Positions 17,884-28,209 of a stretch of 38,630 bases of DNA are shown one piece after another (position 1 is the first letter of the stretch; every line of letters begins with the position of its first letter). This DNA is from Verrucomicrobiota bacterium (GTDB lineage Bacteria > Verrucomicrobiota > Verrucomicrobiia > Chthoniobacterales > UBA6821), in the NCBI GenBank assembly GCA_008933015.1, contig WBXH01000007.1:1-38630 (forward strand). Direction: 5' to 3'. The notes beneath the pieces were generated by a model. That model was not told where the DNA came from, made no database searches, and was given only the letters and a program-made list of their open reading frames with translations. A program made the position numbers and the translations under genes.

Positions 17884-18624
17884 ATGACTATTAAGGAACC
17901 TGACTTCATCGATCTCTCCACTCCGACCGGCCCGATGCGCGTGCATCGGTTTCTGCCCAAGGAAGGGGGCTGGCCTGCCGTGATTCTCTATTCTGAGATC
18001 TACCAGATGACCGGCCCGATTTCCCGATTGGCTGCGCGTCTCGCCTGCGAAGGGTTTGAAGTGCTGGTCCCTGAGATCTACCACGAGTACGAGGCTCCGG
18101 GCACCGTCCTTTGCTATGACAAGGAGGGGACGGATCGGGGGAATTTCCTCAAGTTCGAGAAACCGGTTTCGGGCTTCGACTCCGACTCCAAGGCACTGAT
18201 CAATTCGCTCGTGAATCGTCCAGAGTACCGAAGGAAGGGGGTTGGCACGATCGGCTTTTGCCTGGGAGGACATCTTGCCTTGCGCACAGCTCTCGATACC
18301 CGCGTGCTTGCCTCGGCCTGCTGGTTCGCGACCGATATCCACTCCGCGACCTTAGGGAAGGGACAGTGCGATGACACGCTCGTGCGCAGCGGTGAGATCG
18401 AGGCGGAGTTACTGATGATCTTCGGTCGTCAGGATCCCCATGTCCCCGCGGAAGGACGCCGTAAGATCTACGATTATTTCACCGAAACGGGGAGGGACTT
18501 CACTTGGCACGAGTTCAACACAGCCCATGCCTTTGCACGGGATGAGGGCCTCCGATATGATGCGGCGGCCACACGCATTGGTTGGGAGATCACTCTCGAA
18601 CTCTTCAAGAGGAAGTTGAGGTAG
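17884..18624 (+). CDS. Dienelactone hydrolase family protein
   Basis: MRVHRFLPKEGGWPAVILYSEIYQMTGPISRLAARLACEGFEVLVPEIYHEYE...GTIGFCLGGHLALR...IFGRQDPHVPAEGRRKI...HEFNTAHAF; Cys nucleophile GFCLGG, Asp, His. Confidence 0.88.
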   Translation: MTIKEPDFIDLSTPTGPMRVHRFLPKEGGWPAVILYSEIYQMTGPISRLAARLACEGFEVLVPEIYHEYEAPGTVLCYDKEGTDRGNFLKFEKPVSGFDSDSKALINSLVNRPEYRRKGVGTIGFCLGGHLALRTALDTRVLASACWFATDIHSATLGKGQCDDTLVRSGEIEAELLMIFGRQDPHVPAEGRRKIYDYFTETGRDFTWHEFNTAHAFARDEGLRYDAAATRIGWEITLELFKRKLR

Positions 18625-18867
18625 GCTTGGGAGTGGTAGGAATATCTCCATCGACGATGTCAACTTCAAAGCATAGATCTCCATCCCAGAGTCCTCAAGT
18701 GATCCTGTCATCAACGGACGATGGAACTCCATCCTTGATCTTTTCGACAGGCCAGAGAATGTAAAACCCCGCGTCGCGGTAAATCTCTACATCTTACCCC
18801 AAAATTTCCTCCCAATGACTTCGAGGGCGTTCCACCACAAAAGAGGCTTACTTACCTTCTCTGTCGC
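18605..18867 (-). pseudogene. Decayed coding remnant (one frameshift, one in-frame TGA), family unknown
   Basis: Minus strand directly after the 18868 stop: ATEKVSKPLLWWNALEVIGRKFWGK (frame a) then DVEIYRDAGFYILWPVEKIKDGVPSSVDDRIT*GLWDGDLCFEVDIVDGDIPTTPKPTSTSS* (frame shifted at GGTAAGATGTAG). Protein-like composition on both sides of the lesions. Confidence 0.5.
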
Positions 18868-19392
18868 TTAAAAGACCAAGCGAATGCCTGCCCTAGTCTG
18901 TGTCTCGTTGAGGGGTCTGTTGCCGAACATGTAGCGACTGTCTAGGAACAGGCCGACGTTGCGGTTGATGCGGCACTCGATTCCTGGACCGACGGTTCCG
19001 CATCCGACTGAAGTACCAGAGGCCCAACAGGCACCACCGCCGATCATTGCATAAGGAGCAAGGTGCCATTTCTCGATTGGTAATCGGACGATAACCGAAC
19101 CTTTAAGGCTGTCATATGTCTTTCCATCTCCATTGAGTCCCTCGAGTGCATTATCTACGCCGAATCCTAAATATTTGGTTGCGAAGTAATTAATGCCAAG
19201 GCCGCCACCCACACCAGTAGTGGTGACCCCAGATACAGTCCCTGCACTCCCAGCAATATAAACATCAGTCTGGAGTTCATTTGAACGGAAGAGAGCATTT
19301 TGCACGGGAGTAAAAGAGTTCCTGGGATTATCACCTGCAAAGGATGTACAGAGTGAACTAAAAAGAGCCACTAGAATTGGGAGATATTTCAT
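18868..19392 (-). CDS. Outer-membrane beta-barrel-like protein
   Basis: Signal peptide MKYLPILVALFSSLCTSFAG; Gly-rich alternating pattern and terminal aromatic ...TRAGIRLVF typical of OMP barrels. Confidence 0.65.
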   Translation of the reverse strand: MKYLPILVALFSSLCTSFAGDNPRNSFTPVQNALFRSNELQTDVYIAGSAGTVSGVTTTGVGGGLGINYFATKYLGFGVDNALEGLNGDGKTYDSLKGSVIVRLPIEKWHLAPYAMIGGGACWASGTSVGCGTVGPGIECRINRNVGLFLDSRYMFGNRPLNETQTRAGIRLVF

Positions 19393-19694
19393 ATGAAATA
19401 TCAGTTAAATATTAGTCAATGCTTTTTTAAACAATGAGCTCAGCAAAAACATTATACTAATTTTCATGAATTACTTGAGTTTGAATACCTACGTTTTGGC
19501 TAATTGAATCCTGATAATTCGCATGATCCAGATAACAACAAAGACTTTTCTGATTGATCAAAAGATATTTGGCTATTGAATATACTTCTTTAGGGCAACC
19601 TGATTAATCAACTCTCTGCGTAATCGCTGCTATGGAAATCAGAAGCGCATTGCCCTGTTGCTTGTGATGTAGAATTTAGCTCTAAAATCAGTGA

Positions 19695-20315
19695 ATGAAA
19701 ACTAATTTTACATTCGTTCTATTATTCGGGGTTTTTACGTCTCTGAGGGGGGGAGATAGATCGGATCTAGTTGATGTATCCACAATGAAACGCGCTCCGC
19801 TTGAGGAGATACGTTACGCCACACCTTTTAATTTTACGGGCACAAAACTCTACTCATTCCCAGTAGCATATATCCGCAAAGAACTCATTCCTTATTTGGA
19901 GGAGATTCAGAAGGATTTGGCTCAGAAGGGAATGGGGTTAAAAATTTACGATGGATACCGACCTCTCCCCATCCAACAGATGATGTGGGATCTCATCCAT
20001 GATGAAAGATTCGTTTCTAATCCCTCAGTTAACTGTGGTCGTCATACCAGAGGAACTGCCGTTGATGTCACGTTGATCGATAAGCTTGGTAACAATTTAA
20101 CAATGCCCAGCAACTTTGACGAGTTCTCAACTCGATCTGCTGTTTCCTATGCCGGAGGAACACCAGAAGCGAGGTATAATCGTGACATATTGCAGAAGGT
20201 TATGACCCGGCACGGTTTTCAGAGCTATCCGTTCGAATGGTGGCACTTTGATTTTCAAGGATGGGAGAAATACAAACCACTTTCGGTTAGTTTTTCTGAT
20301 CTCAAAAAACACTAA
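19695..20315 (+). CDS. D-alanyl-D-alanine dipeptidase, VanX/DdpX family (M15D), exported
   Basis: IRYATPFNFTGTKLY...LKIYDGYRPLPIQQMMWDL...CGRHTRGTAVDVTLID...EWWHFDF; zinc ligand motifs H..D..H present; hydrophobic N-terminus. Confidence 0.88.
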   Translation: MKTNFTFVLLFGVFTSLRGGDRSDLVDVSTMKRAPLEEIRYATPFNFTGTKLYSFPVAYIRKELIPYLEEIQKDLAQKGMGLKIYDGYRPLPIQQMMWDLIHDERFVSNPSVNCGRHTRGTAVDVTLIDKLGNNLTMPSNFDEFSTRSAVSYAGGTPEARYNRDILQKVMTRHGFQSYPFEWWHFDFQGWEKYKPLSVSFSDLKKH

Positions 20316-20608
20316 GAATTAGTTTGTTTAGGCAACCAGAGTTTATTGTCTTTTAACGACCCTTCTGTCGAAAAAGTTTCTAGCAAATAGTAGGGCGTTT
20401 AATTTTCTTATCAGCAAAGGAATAGCTACAACGAGTTAAGATTGCGTGGCTTCTAACTGTAGATTCAAGGCTGATTGCAGCTTGAGAGTGCAAGAAACCC
20501 AAAAGTCACAAAAGTTACAATCTGAGTTACACTAATTTCTTAAAGGCTGCAGAAGCACATTCTATATGCCTCTAGGGTGGAGGGGGTGAGGGGAACCAAA
20601 CCCACCTC

Positions 20609-21655
20609 TCAGCTTTCTGGGTTCAGTTTTTTCACCAATCCCGAGATCATCACATCCGATCCGATCTTGGTATAAATCACCTCGTTCAGATGGGCAGGGG
20701 AGATGTGGGCATTGACTGCAGGAACCCTTCCTCCTTGGATCACCGGAGCGATGAAGAAGCGGACTTCGTCCACCAGTTTGCGTTTGAAGGCCTCGCCAAG
20801 GGTATGTCCACCGCCTTCGATTAAAACGCTGGAGATGCCCCGTTTGCCGAGTTCCTTAAGAACCCTTCGGAGCGTCATGTTGGTGAAGAGAAGTGTGCGA
20901 TCGCGGTGGGCGTCAGTGAGGAGCTTCGACTTTTTCGGGATCTTTCCGCTCTTTGACCAGACGATACGCCAAGGGTGAGGCTGATCTTCTGGTATCTTGA
21001 TGTCACGGATCGTGAGAGCAGGATCATCGGTACGGACAGTTCCTCCACCTACGAGAATAGCCTCAACACTTGCTCTGATCCGCATGCCTTCCTTACGACT
21101 GGCAGCCGAGGTGATCCATCGCCGCTCGGAGATATGGAGGGGGGAATCGATCCTTCCGTCGAGTGACATCCCCGCCTTGGCGATGACCCATGGTAGACCG
21201 GTGGAGACGCGGTGATTCCAATGGGCATTGATGGCGCTGCATTCTTTGGCAAGGACTCCCTCTCTCACGACAATGCCGGCCTTGCGGAGAATCCGAGGAG
21301 CTCTCCCCCGGTGTCGTTTGTCTGGATCGGTAGCACCGTAAACGACGCGGCTGATGCCTGCTGCAATAATTGACTCAGTGCAGGGAGGGGTTTTTCCGTG
21401 AGAGGAGCAGGGTTCCAAGGTGACATAAAGCGTGGATCCGACGGCCTTTGAAGCGCCGAGCTTCTGGAGTGCATCAATCTCGGCGTGGGGAAGTCCTGCG
21501 GATCTATGGTATCCCTTGGCTAGAACCTTACTGTTTTTCAAAATCACCGCCCCGACGGCGGGATTAGGAGCAGTTCTGCGAAGTGCGCGGATCGCCTGCT
21601 TCATGGCCAGACGCATAAAGAGTTCGTCCTGTGGATCCTGATTCTTTGATTTCAT
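20609..21655 (-). CDS. ribD: Bifunctional riboflavin biosynthesis deaminase/reductase RibD
   Basis: MRLAMKQAIRALRRTAPNPAVGAVILKN...GLPHAEIDAL...TLYVTLEPCSSHGKTPPCTESIIAAGISRVVYGATDPD...VLIEGGGHTLGEAFKRKLVDEV. Confidence 0.94.
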   Translation of the reverse strand: MKSKNQDPQDELFMRLAMKQAIRALRRTAPNPAVGAVILKNSKVLAKGYHRSAGLPHAEIDALQKLGASKAVGSTLYVTLEPCSSHGKTPPCTESIIAAGISRVVYGATDPDKRHRGRAPRILRKAGIVVREGVLAKECSAINAHWNHRVSTGLPWVIAKAGMSLDGRIDSPLHISERRWITSAASRKEGMRIRASVEAILVGGGTVRTDDPALTIRDIKIPEDQPHPWRIVWSKSGKIPKKSKLLTDAHRDRTLLFTNMTLRRVLKELGKRGISSVLIEGGGHTLGEAFKRKLVDEVRFFIAPVIQGGRVPAVNAHISPAHLNEVIYTKIGSDVMISGLVKKLNPES

Positions 21656-21699
21656 CCTTTTTGTTTTGCTCCTCTTTGGGCGTAGGCCGATTCTAGGGT

Positions 21700-22836
21700 A
21701 TGGCCAATAAAGAAAACAGCTCTGACGCAATCCAGACTCCAAAATTGAGGCCTGGTCAGGAAGTCCAGCTCGATATCAACGATATTGGCTTTGGTGGCAA
21801 GGGGGTCGGTCGTGTCGATGGGATAGCCTGTTTCGTAGCGGGTGTGATCGATGGCGAAAAAGTTCAGGCCCGTATCTGGAAGGTAAAATCCCGCATGATG
21901 GAGGGTGGGCTGGTCGGTGTGATCGAACCCTCACCCCATCGCGTGGAACCGCCGTGTCCGGTCTTTCTGAAGTGCGGGGGCTGCTCCTACCAGCACATCG
22001 ACTACCCCCACCAACTCTCCGTCAAGCAAACCCAACTTCGTGAAGCGTTACGCAGACTCGGAGGTATCGAGGCTCCTCCTGTCGGTGAGATGATCCCCTC
22101 GCCGGAGCCATACGCCTATCGTAACCGTATCACGGTGCATGTTAAGAACGGGGACATCGGGTTCTTCGCTGAGGGATCGAACAAGGTCGTCCCGGTCGAA
22201 AAGTGTCTCATTGCCTCGGGAGAGGTGAATGACGGGTTCCAGGATCTGCGTAAATCTCGTCCTCAGGATGGTAACTACCTTATTGGGGAGAAGAAAAGAT
22301 ATGGAGGCTTCCGTCAGGTGAATAACGCCGTGGCAGAAATCCTGAAAAAAACTGTCCGTGAAGCAGTCAGGCCTTCCGGCGGATCCCCTGCGATCGATGA
22401 ACTGCTTGTTGATGCCTACTGCGGCGCTGGATTTTTCGGACATGAATTGCAGTCCCTCTTCACCAAGGTGATAGGTATTGAGCGTTCTATTGCCTCCGTG
22501 GCTATGGCGAGTCGTCAGGCTGAAGGTAATGAGGAGTATCTTGCGGGGGATGTAGAGCAGATGATTCATGCGGCGCTTTCCGCAGGATCGTCGGCCGGGA
22601 CTGTCCTCCTGCTCGATCCTCCTTCCGAAGGGCTAGCCGATATGGTGACCGAAATCATTCTGGAAAGACCACCGGCCAGAATTGTCTATGTCTCTTGCAA
22701 TCCCGCCACCCTAGCGCGCGATGCAAAGCGCCTCACCTTAATCTCCGACCGCTACAGGCTTCTCAAGGTGACTCCGCTTGATATGTTCCCGCAGACCGCC
22801 GAAATCGAATCGGTCTCTGTCTTTGAACTTGTCTGA
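21700..22836 (+). CDS. TrmA/RlmD family uracil-5-methyltransferase (RumA-like)
   Basis: TRAM-like N-terminus, [14 protein letters not shown] Fe-S motif, [34 protein letters not shown] catalytic Cys motif. Confidence 0.9.
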   Translation: MANKENSSDAIQTPKLRPGQEVQLDINDIGFGGKGVGRVDGIACFVAGVIDGEKVQARIWKVKSRMMEGGLVGVIEPSPHRVEPPCPVFLKCGGCSYQHIDYPHQLSVKQTQLREALRRLGGIEAPPVGEMIPSPEPYAYRNRITVHVKNGDIGFFAEGSNKVVPVEKCLIASGEVNDGFQDLRKSRPQDGNYLIGEKKRYGGFRQVNNAVAEILKKTVREAVRPSGGSPAIDELLVDAYCGAGFFGHELQSLFTKVIGIERSIASVAMASRQAEGNEEYLAGDVEQMIHAALSAGSSAGTVLLLDPPSEGLADMVTEIILERPPARIVYVSCNPATLARDAKRLTLISDRYRLLKVTPLDMFPQTAEIESVSVFELV

Positions 22837-22838
22837 GT

Positions 22839-25751
22839 ATGGCGGCATCCGAGGAGGCGTTGATGATTCGTATCAAGGGGGCTAGGCAGCATAACCTGCG
22901 TAATCTCGATGTGGAGATTCCCCGTAATAAACTCGTCGTCATCACGGGGCCGAGCGGATCGGGAAAGTCATCGCTCGCGTTTGACACGCTCTTTGCGGAG
23001 GGACAGAGGCGCTATGTCGAGAGTCTTTCGGCTTATGCCCGGCAATTCCTTGATCAGATGCAGAAGCCCGAGGTTGATCATATCGAGGGACTTTCACCGG
23101 CAATCGCGATCGAGCAGCGAATCGCCCCTCCCAATCCGCGTTCGACGATCGCTACCACGACCGAAATCTATGATTATCTTCGTGTTCTTTATTCCTCGGT
23201 CGGAGTGCCACATGACCCTCAGACGGGTGCTGCTGTTCGCCGCCAATCTCCTCAGCAGATAGGAACTGAAATTCTCTCCTGGGCGGAGGGAACTCGGTTG
23301 ATGCTTCTTGCGCCCCTTGTCCGCAATGAGGCGGGAGAGTTTCGTGATGTGATCGATCGGGCTCGCCGCGAGGGATTTGTACGTCTCCGGATCGACGGGG
23401 AGATCATCGATGTGGGACGTCCCGAGCCGATCAAGTTGCTCAAGACCAAGAAGCATACGATTGAGGCGGTGGTCGATCGATTGGCGTTGAAATCTGAGAT
23501 TGGCGGCGAGGGGATCCGTGAACGGCTTCTCGATTCGCTGGAGACATCCCTGCGATGGGGGAATAATATGGTGCTGGTGCTTCATCAGGCTCCGGGTGCC
23601 TCCGGTTCCTCGTCGGATCAGTGGGAGGAACGTCCCTTCTCCACGGACTTCTGCAATCCCGAAACGGGATTCACCTTGGCGCGACTGACCCCCCGCCACT
23701 TCTCGTTCAACAGTCATCTGGGTGCCTGCCCCGCCTGCCAAGGAATCGGCACGGAAGCATTCTGTGATCCCGCTCTGATCGTGGATCCCGAGATGACACT
23801 CGGCAAGGGAGCCATCCGCCCTTGGCGCACTCCTGACAAGAGGATGGGCCGCTACTATCAGGCGGTGCTAGAGGCTCTCTGCGAAGCGACCGGTGCCGGC
23901 ATGGAAACTCCCTTCCGCGATCTGCCAGTGGCTTTTAAGCAGATGCTCTTCTACGGCACGGAGGGTAAATCCCTTACTGGGGAAGGCAAAGGGGGGGCTG
24001 CCAAACTCAAGCCTTTCGAGGGGTTGGTGGCCATGGTCGAGCGCCAGATGCAGACCTCGGAAAGCGAACTCAAAAAAAATCGTCTCAAGACATACTTCGC
24101 CCGCAAAGCATGCAGCACCTGTGATGGTGCCCGTTTACGCCCAGAGATCCTGGGGGTAATTCTTACGGATACTGATTCTAAAGAATGGAATATTGAGGAA
24201 CTCTGCTCACTTCCGGCTGCCAAGGCCTGGAAAATTCTGAGCGGACTCCGGCTCTCTGCGACAGAACAAAAAATCACCGAAGACCTTCTCCGTGAGATCT
24301 GCGCTCGACTCGGATTTCTGGTGGAGGTGGGACTTGGTTATCTGACCCTTAACCGAGAAAGCGGGACACTTTCAGGAGGCGAGGCTCAGCGCATTAGGCT
24401 TGCGACCCAGATCGGATCGGGTCTTGCCGGCGTCCTTTATGTGCTGGATGAACCCAGTATCGGTCTCCATCAGCGCGATAACGAGCGACTTCTGGGGACC
24501 CTGCGCGGCCTGAGAGACCTGGGAAATTCCGTCGTTGTGGTGGAGCACGACGAAGAGACGATTCTGGCTGCAGACCATATTCTGGATATGGGACCCGGAG
24601 CAGGTCCCAGGGGAGGGGAGATCGTCGCAACGGGTACCCCTGCAGAGATCCTTACCAATCCAGCCTCAGTGACTGGTCAGTTCCTCTCGGGTAAAGCGCG
24701 TATTTCAGTGCCCAGAGTCCGACTTCGCCCACCTGTGAAAGGGCCTTCCGGTCCCGGTTGGTTGACGGTCTCCGGTGCCACGGAGAATAACCTGAAGCAC
24801 CTGACAGTCGGTTTTCCCGTTGGGCTGTTCACCGTGGTCACGGGTGTCTCAGGCAGCGGTAAATCAACACTCGTGAACGACATCCTGCATCGTTCGCTGG
24901 CACGTCAGTTCTATGGGGCCAAGGAGACGCCGGGTGCCCACGATGGAATCATGGGATCCGATTCCTTTGATAAGGTCGTGGTGATTGATCAGAGCCCGAT
25001 CGGTCGCACACCCAGGTCGAATCCGGCAACCTATTCTGGGGTCTTTGGTCCGATCCGTGATCTCTTCAGTGGGCTGCCAGCAGCCAAGGTGCGAGGGTAT
25101 GCACCGGCCAGATTCTCCTGCAACGTGAAGGGGGGGCGCTGCGAGGGGTGCGAGGGGGATGGAGTGATCCGGATCGAAATGCATTTCTTGGCCGATGTCT
25201 TCGTCGAGTGCGAACTCTGCCGTGGCAGGCGTTTTAATCGTGAGACGCTGGAAATCTCCTACAAAGGAAAGAATATCTCCGACGTGCTGGAAATGACGAT
25301 CGACGAAGCCTCAGGATTCTTCCGCCCCATACCGGCTATCCATGGGAAACTGGAGGTGCTTCAAGAGGTCGGTCTCGGTTATCTGAAGCTCGGTCAGTCG
25401 GCCACAACCCTCTCCGGAGGAGAGGCCCAGCGACTAAAACTTGCCAGCGAGCTCTCCAAGAAAGCGACCGGCCGGACACTCTACCTGCTCGACGAACCGA
25501 CAACTGGACTTCATTTTGCAGATATTCAGAAACTGCTCGAAGTGCTCCTAAGGTTGCGCGAAGGCGGAAATACACTCATCGTCATTGAACACAATCTAGA
25601 AGTCATCAAATGCGCGGACTGGATCATCGATATGGGCCCCGAAGGGGGAGAACAGGGAGGGGAACTCGTGATCAGCGGGACACCCAACGAGGTTTCGGAG
25701 CATCCCTTAAGTCATACTGGATTTTGGTTGCGGCGAGTGCTGGATCGTTGA
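22839..25751 (+). CDS. uvrA: Excinuclease ABC subunit A
   Basis: [58 protein letters not shown]...[17 protein letters not shown]...[17 protein letters not shown]...[13 protein letters not shown]. Confidence 0.98.
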   Translation: MAASEEALMIRIKGARQHNLRNLDVEIPRNKLVVITGPSGSGKSSLAFDTLFAEGQRRYVESLSAYARQFLDQMQKPEVDHIEGLSPAIAIEQRIAPPNPRSTIATTTEIYDYLRVLYSSVGVPHDPQTGAAVRRQSPQQIGTEILSWAEGTRLMLLAPLVRNEAGEFRDVIDRARREGFVRLRIDGEIIDVGRPEPIKLLKTKKHTIEAVVDRLALKSEIGGEGIRERLLDSLETSLRWGNNMVLVLHQAPGASGSSSDQWEERPFSTDFCNPETGFTLARLTPRHFSFNSHLGACPACQGIGTEAFCDPALIVDPEMTLGKGAIRPWRTPDKRMGRYYQAVLEALCEATGAGMETPFRDLPVAFKQMLFYGTEGKSLTGEGKGGAAKLKPFEGLVAMVERQMQTSESELKKNRLKTYFARKACSTCDGARLRPEILGVILTDTDSKEWNIEELCSLPAAKAWKILSGLRLSATEQKITEDLLREICARLGFLVEVGLGYLTLNRESGTLSGGEAQRIRLATQIGSGLAGVLYVLDEPSIGLHQRDNERLLGTLRGLRDLGNSVVVVEHDEETILAADHILDMGPGAGPRGGEIVATGTPAEILTNPASVTGQFLSGKARISVPRVRLRPPVKGPSGPGWLTVSGATENNLKHLTVGFPVGLFTVVTGVSGSGKSTLVNDILHRSLARQFYGAKETPGAHDGIMGSDSFDKVVVIDQSPIGRTPRSNPATYSGVFGPIRDLFSGLPAAKVRGYAPARFSCNVKGGRCEGCEGDGVIRIEMHFLADVFVECELCRGRRFNRETLEISYKGKNISDVLEMTIDEASGFFRPIPAIHGKLEVLQEVGLGYLKLGQSATTLSGGEAQRLKLASELSKKATGRTLYLLDEPTTGLHFADIQKLLEVLLRLREGGNTLIVIEHNLEVIKCADWIIDMGPEGGEQGGELVISGTPNEVSEHPLSHTGFWLRRVLDR

Positions 25752-28183
25752 TCCTCCCCTCCAGCATCTTGTGGGCCTTGCCGGGTAATGAACCGGCGCC
25801 GGTTGATCTCGCCAAGCAGGCCTACGCCGAGAATCTTCCCCAAGTTTCTGTCGCTGTTCTAAGAACCCAGATCCAGCAGGAACTGGGTCCCGCTAAGAAA
25901 ATAGATCTGACGCGTCGTCTGGTCGACCTTCTCGTGACGGGTGGTCGTTACGAAGAAGCGCTAGCGGTGATTGCCAATCAGGATTCGGTGAATGATACGA
26001 AGTTTGCCTTCTGGAAGGGGATCTCTCTCTTGGGAACTGGCGACGCAGTCACGGCCAAAGGAATCTTCGCTATTCTGCATAAATCGGCTGTCTCGGTGCC
26101 CGGGATCTCGCCTGATCACATTACCCTTTGCTTGGCCAGATCTCTCCGTGCGAACAACGAGTCTGCCGAAGCGCTTGATGTGCTGGGGACAATTTCAGTG
26201 GACTCTCCGTTGGCTGAGGATGTGCTGCTTGAAAAGGGCGCGGATTTGATTGCCCTAGGCCGCCCTGATGAAGCTCTGAAGTTGATGCAAACAGGCTCTT
26301 TTCAAAGCAAGGAGGGTAAGGCCTCTGCAATCTACCTGAAGGCCCTTTCGAGTTGGCGCATGGGGAAAACTGCAGAGGCCAATAATTTCTTTGCCTTAAT
26401 CCTGCCGATTTCCCCTTGGACATCCTCCGCCTCCACCTTGGGGGCCGCACTCTGTTTAGCCTCCTCATCGAATGCTCCCAAGGGAATTGATCTCCTGGAG
26501 AAGCATCTTGAGACGGTCGACGAGTCGCCTTTGATGGAAGAGCAGTTCCGCCTTCTTGATCAACTCTACGTATCTTCCGGCACATCCTCCGTGACCACGT
26601 TGAAAAAATGGGCTCTCGATGGTTCAAAGCCTGCCCGGGCAAAGTTGGCGGCTTACTACCAGGCCAAAAATGTGCTGAGACTCCATCAAGCCGAGGAAGG
26701 CGAGTCACTTCTGCAGGCATTTATCAGGAAGTACCCTGAGGATCCCTTGGCGGATCAGGCCAGACTTCTGCTGGCTTCTTCCTTGCTTCAGCGTGGCCTT
26801 ACAGCTGATTCGTTGGTCTGGAGTGGCGACCTTACGGAAGCTGCGCCCGGAATTAGGGCGCGGTTAGCTTTTCTCAGAGGTCTTGCTAACGCGTCGTTTG
26901 GCAAGCTGGATCAGGCCAAGTCGGAATTCCAAACCGCAGTATCACTCGATCCTACACTTGGAGGAGAGGCTCTTTTCAATAAGACGGTTCTGGTTGCCAC
27001 AACGGATAAGGGTTCGCTGGATCTCTCGCAGGCTGCCAAGGCCATCGTGGAGATGAACTCGGGAGAGCCCTCCGGGGAAATGGAATTCCAGATTGCCCTT
27101 GATCTTGCACGTCGCGGAGAGACGTCGGCACTGCCCCTCCTTGCCAAGATCGCCGATGGTTCATCCTCACCGACTCTCAAATCCCGCGCCCGACTTGCTG
27201 CTGCCGAACTCAACATGAAGTCGGGTAAGGGGGAGGACGCGAATCAGAATCTCTCGAAGGCGGTGCATGATTATTCTGGAGAACCTGAGAGGGAAGAATA
27301 TCTGGGTGTTTTTCTGAAAGATACGGGTAGGAAATCCGACGCCTCAGCCGTCTCGGTGGCTGCCCGTGCATTTCTTTCAGCTCATCCCGATTCTCGATTT
27401 GCCTCGGAAGTCCGATTGAAACTTGCTGAAACGCTCCTCTCCTCAGGCGATGAACAGGGAGCAAGGGTTCAGTTTGAGCAACTTGCCTCGACGGGTGTAG
27501 GTAGTGACCTTCAGCGACGATCCCTCTTCCTTGCTGCTCAATCGGCCTCCCGTGCGATGGACCCCGCATCCATTGATGATTCGCTGATGCTCTTGGAGCG
27601 GGTTGCCTCGACCGGTACCAACGATCAACTCGTATGGCAGGCAAGACTCCAGGAAGGATCGCTTAAAAACTCCCAGAATCTCCCGCTGGAAGCTCTGGCG
27701 ATCTATGACAAGATCCTTGCTTCTAGGTCATTTGCGAATGGCGCTGGTCCGGACGATGAAATCTACGCTGCCGCTCTCATGGCCAAGGGGGATACCCTGC
27801 ACCAACTGGGTGCAAAGGATCCGGCGCGCGAGTGGGAGGCCGTAAGCACTTGGCGCCAACTCACGTCTGATACCTCGCTGCCCGTGCGGTGGCGCAATCA
27901 GGCCCTTTGCAAGAGTGGCATGGTCCTGGAGGGCCTCAAGCAGGACGATGCGGCTCTTGCAGCCTATTACGATGCCTTCAAGAATCCGCGAACTGAGGAT
28001 CCGGAACAACTTTGGCACGATAAGGCCGCCTTTGAAGCGGCGAGATTACTGGAGAACCGAAGGCAGTGGAACGATGCCGTAACCCTTTACTCCCAGGTTC
28101 AGGCTGAAGCAGGTCCCAGGTCGGAGGAGGCCAAGGCCAGGTTGACCAAGCTGCGGTTACAAAACTTTCTCTGGGAAAACTAA
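25610..28183 (+). CDS. Tetratricopeptide-repeat protein, probably exported; start site uncertain (25610 ATG, or TTG near 25724/25748)
   Basis: Long ORF with repeated TPR-like helices (e.g. LADQARLLLASSLLQRG, LAFLRGLANASFGKLDQAKSEFQTAVSLDPTLGGEALFNK) after hydrophobic [25 protein letters not shown]. Confidence 0.78.
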   Translation: MRGLDHRYGPRRGRTGRGTRDQRDTQRGFGASLKSYWILVAASAGSLILPSSILWALPGNEPAPVDLAKQAYAENLPQVSVAVLRTQIQQELGPAKKIDLTRRLVDLLVTGGRYEEALAVIANQDSVNDTKFAFWKGISLLGTGDAVTAKGIFAILHKSAVSVPGISPDHITLCLARSLRANNESAEALDVLGTISVDSPLAEDVLLEKGADLIALGRPDEALKLMQTGSFQSKEGKASAIYLKALSSWRMGKTAEANNFFALILPISPWTSSASTLGAALCLASSSNAPKGIDLLEKHLETVDESPLMEEQFRLLDQLYVSSGTSSVTTLKKWALDGSKPARAKLAAYYQAKNVLRLHQAEEGESLLQAFIRKYPEDPLADQARLLLASSLLQRGLTADSLVWSGDLTEAAPGIRARLAFLRGLANASFGKLDQAKSEFQTAVSLDPTLGGEALFNKTVLVATTDKGSLDLSQAAKAIVEMNSGEPSGEMEFQIALDLARRGETSALPLLAKIADGSSSPTLKSRARLAAAELNMKSGKGEDANQNLSKAVHDYSGEPEREEYLGVFLKDTGRKSDASAVSVAARAFLSAHPDSRFASEVRLKLAETLLSSGDEQGARVQFEQLASTGVGSDLQRRSLFLAAQSASRAMDPASIDDSLMLLERVASTGTNDQLVWQARLQEGSLKNSQNLPLEALAIYDKILASRSFANGAGPDDEIYAAALMAKGDTLHQLGAKDPAREWEAVSTWRQLTSDTSLPVRWRNQALCKSGMVLEGLKQDDAALAAYYDAFKNPRTEDPEQLWHDKAAFEAARLLENRRQWNDAVTLYSQVQAEAGPRSEEAKARLTKLRLQNFLWEN

Positions 28184-28209
28184 AGCTTTCTGACAAAATC
28201 CATCCCTTC

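Noticed and set aside
18409-18732. 107 aa minus-strand ORF
   Set aside because: Mixed out-of-frame reading of the hydrolase antisense strand and the decayed remnant; the plausible coding frames are different ones.
21656-21699. FMN riboswitch for ribD
   Set aside because: The spacer is only 44 bp and is shared with a divergent gene; no RFN motif seen.
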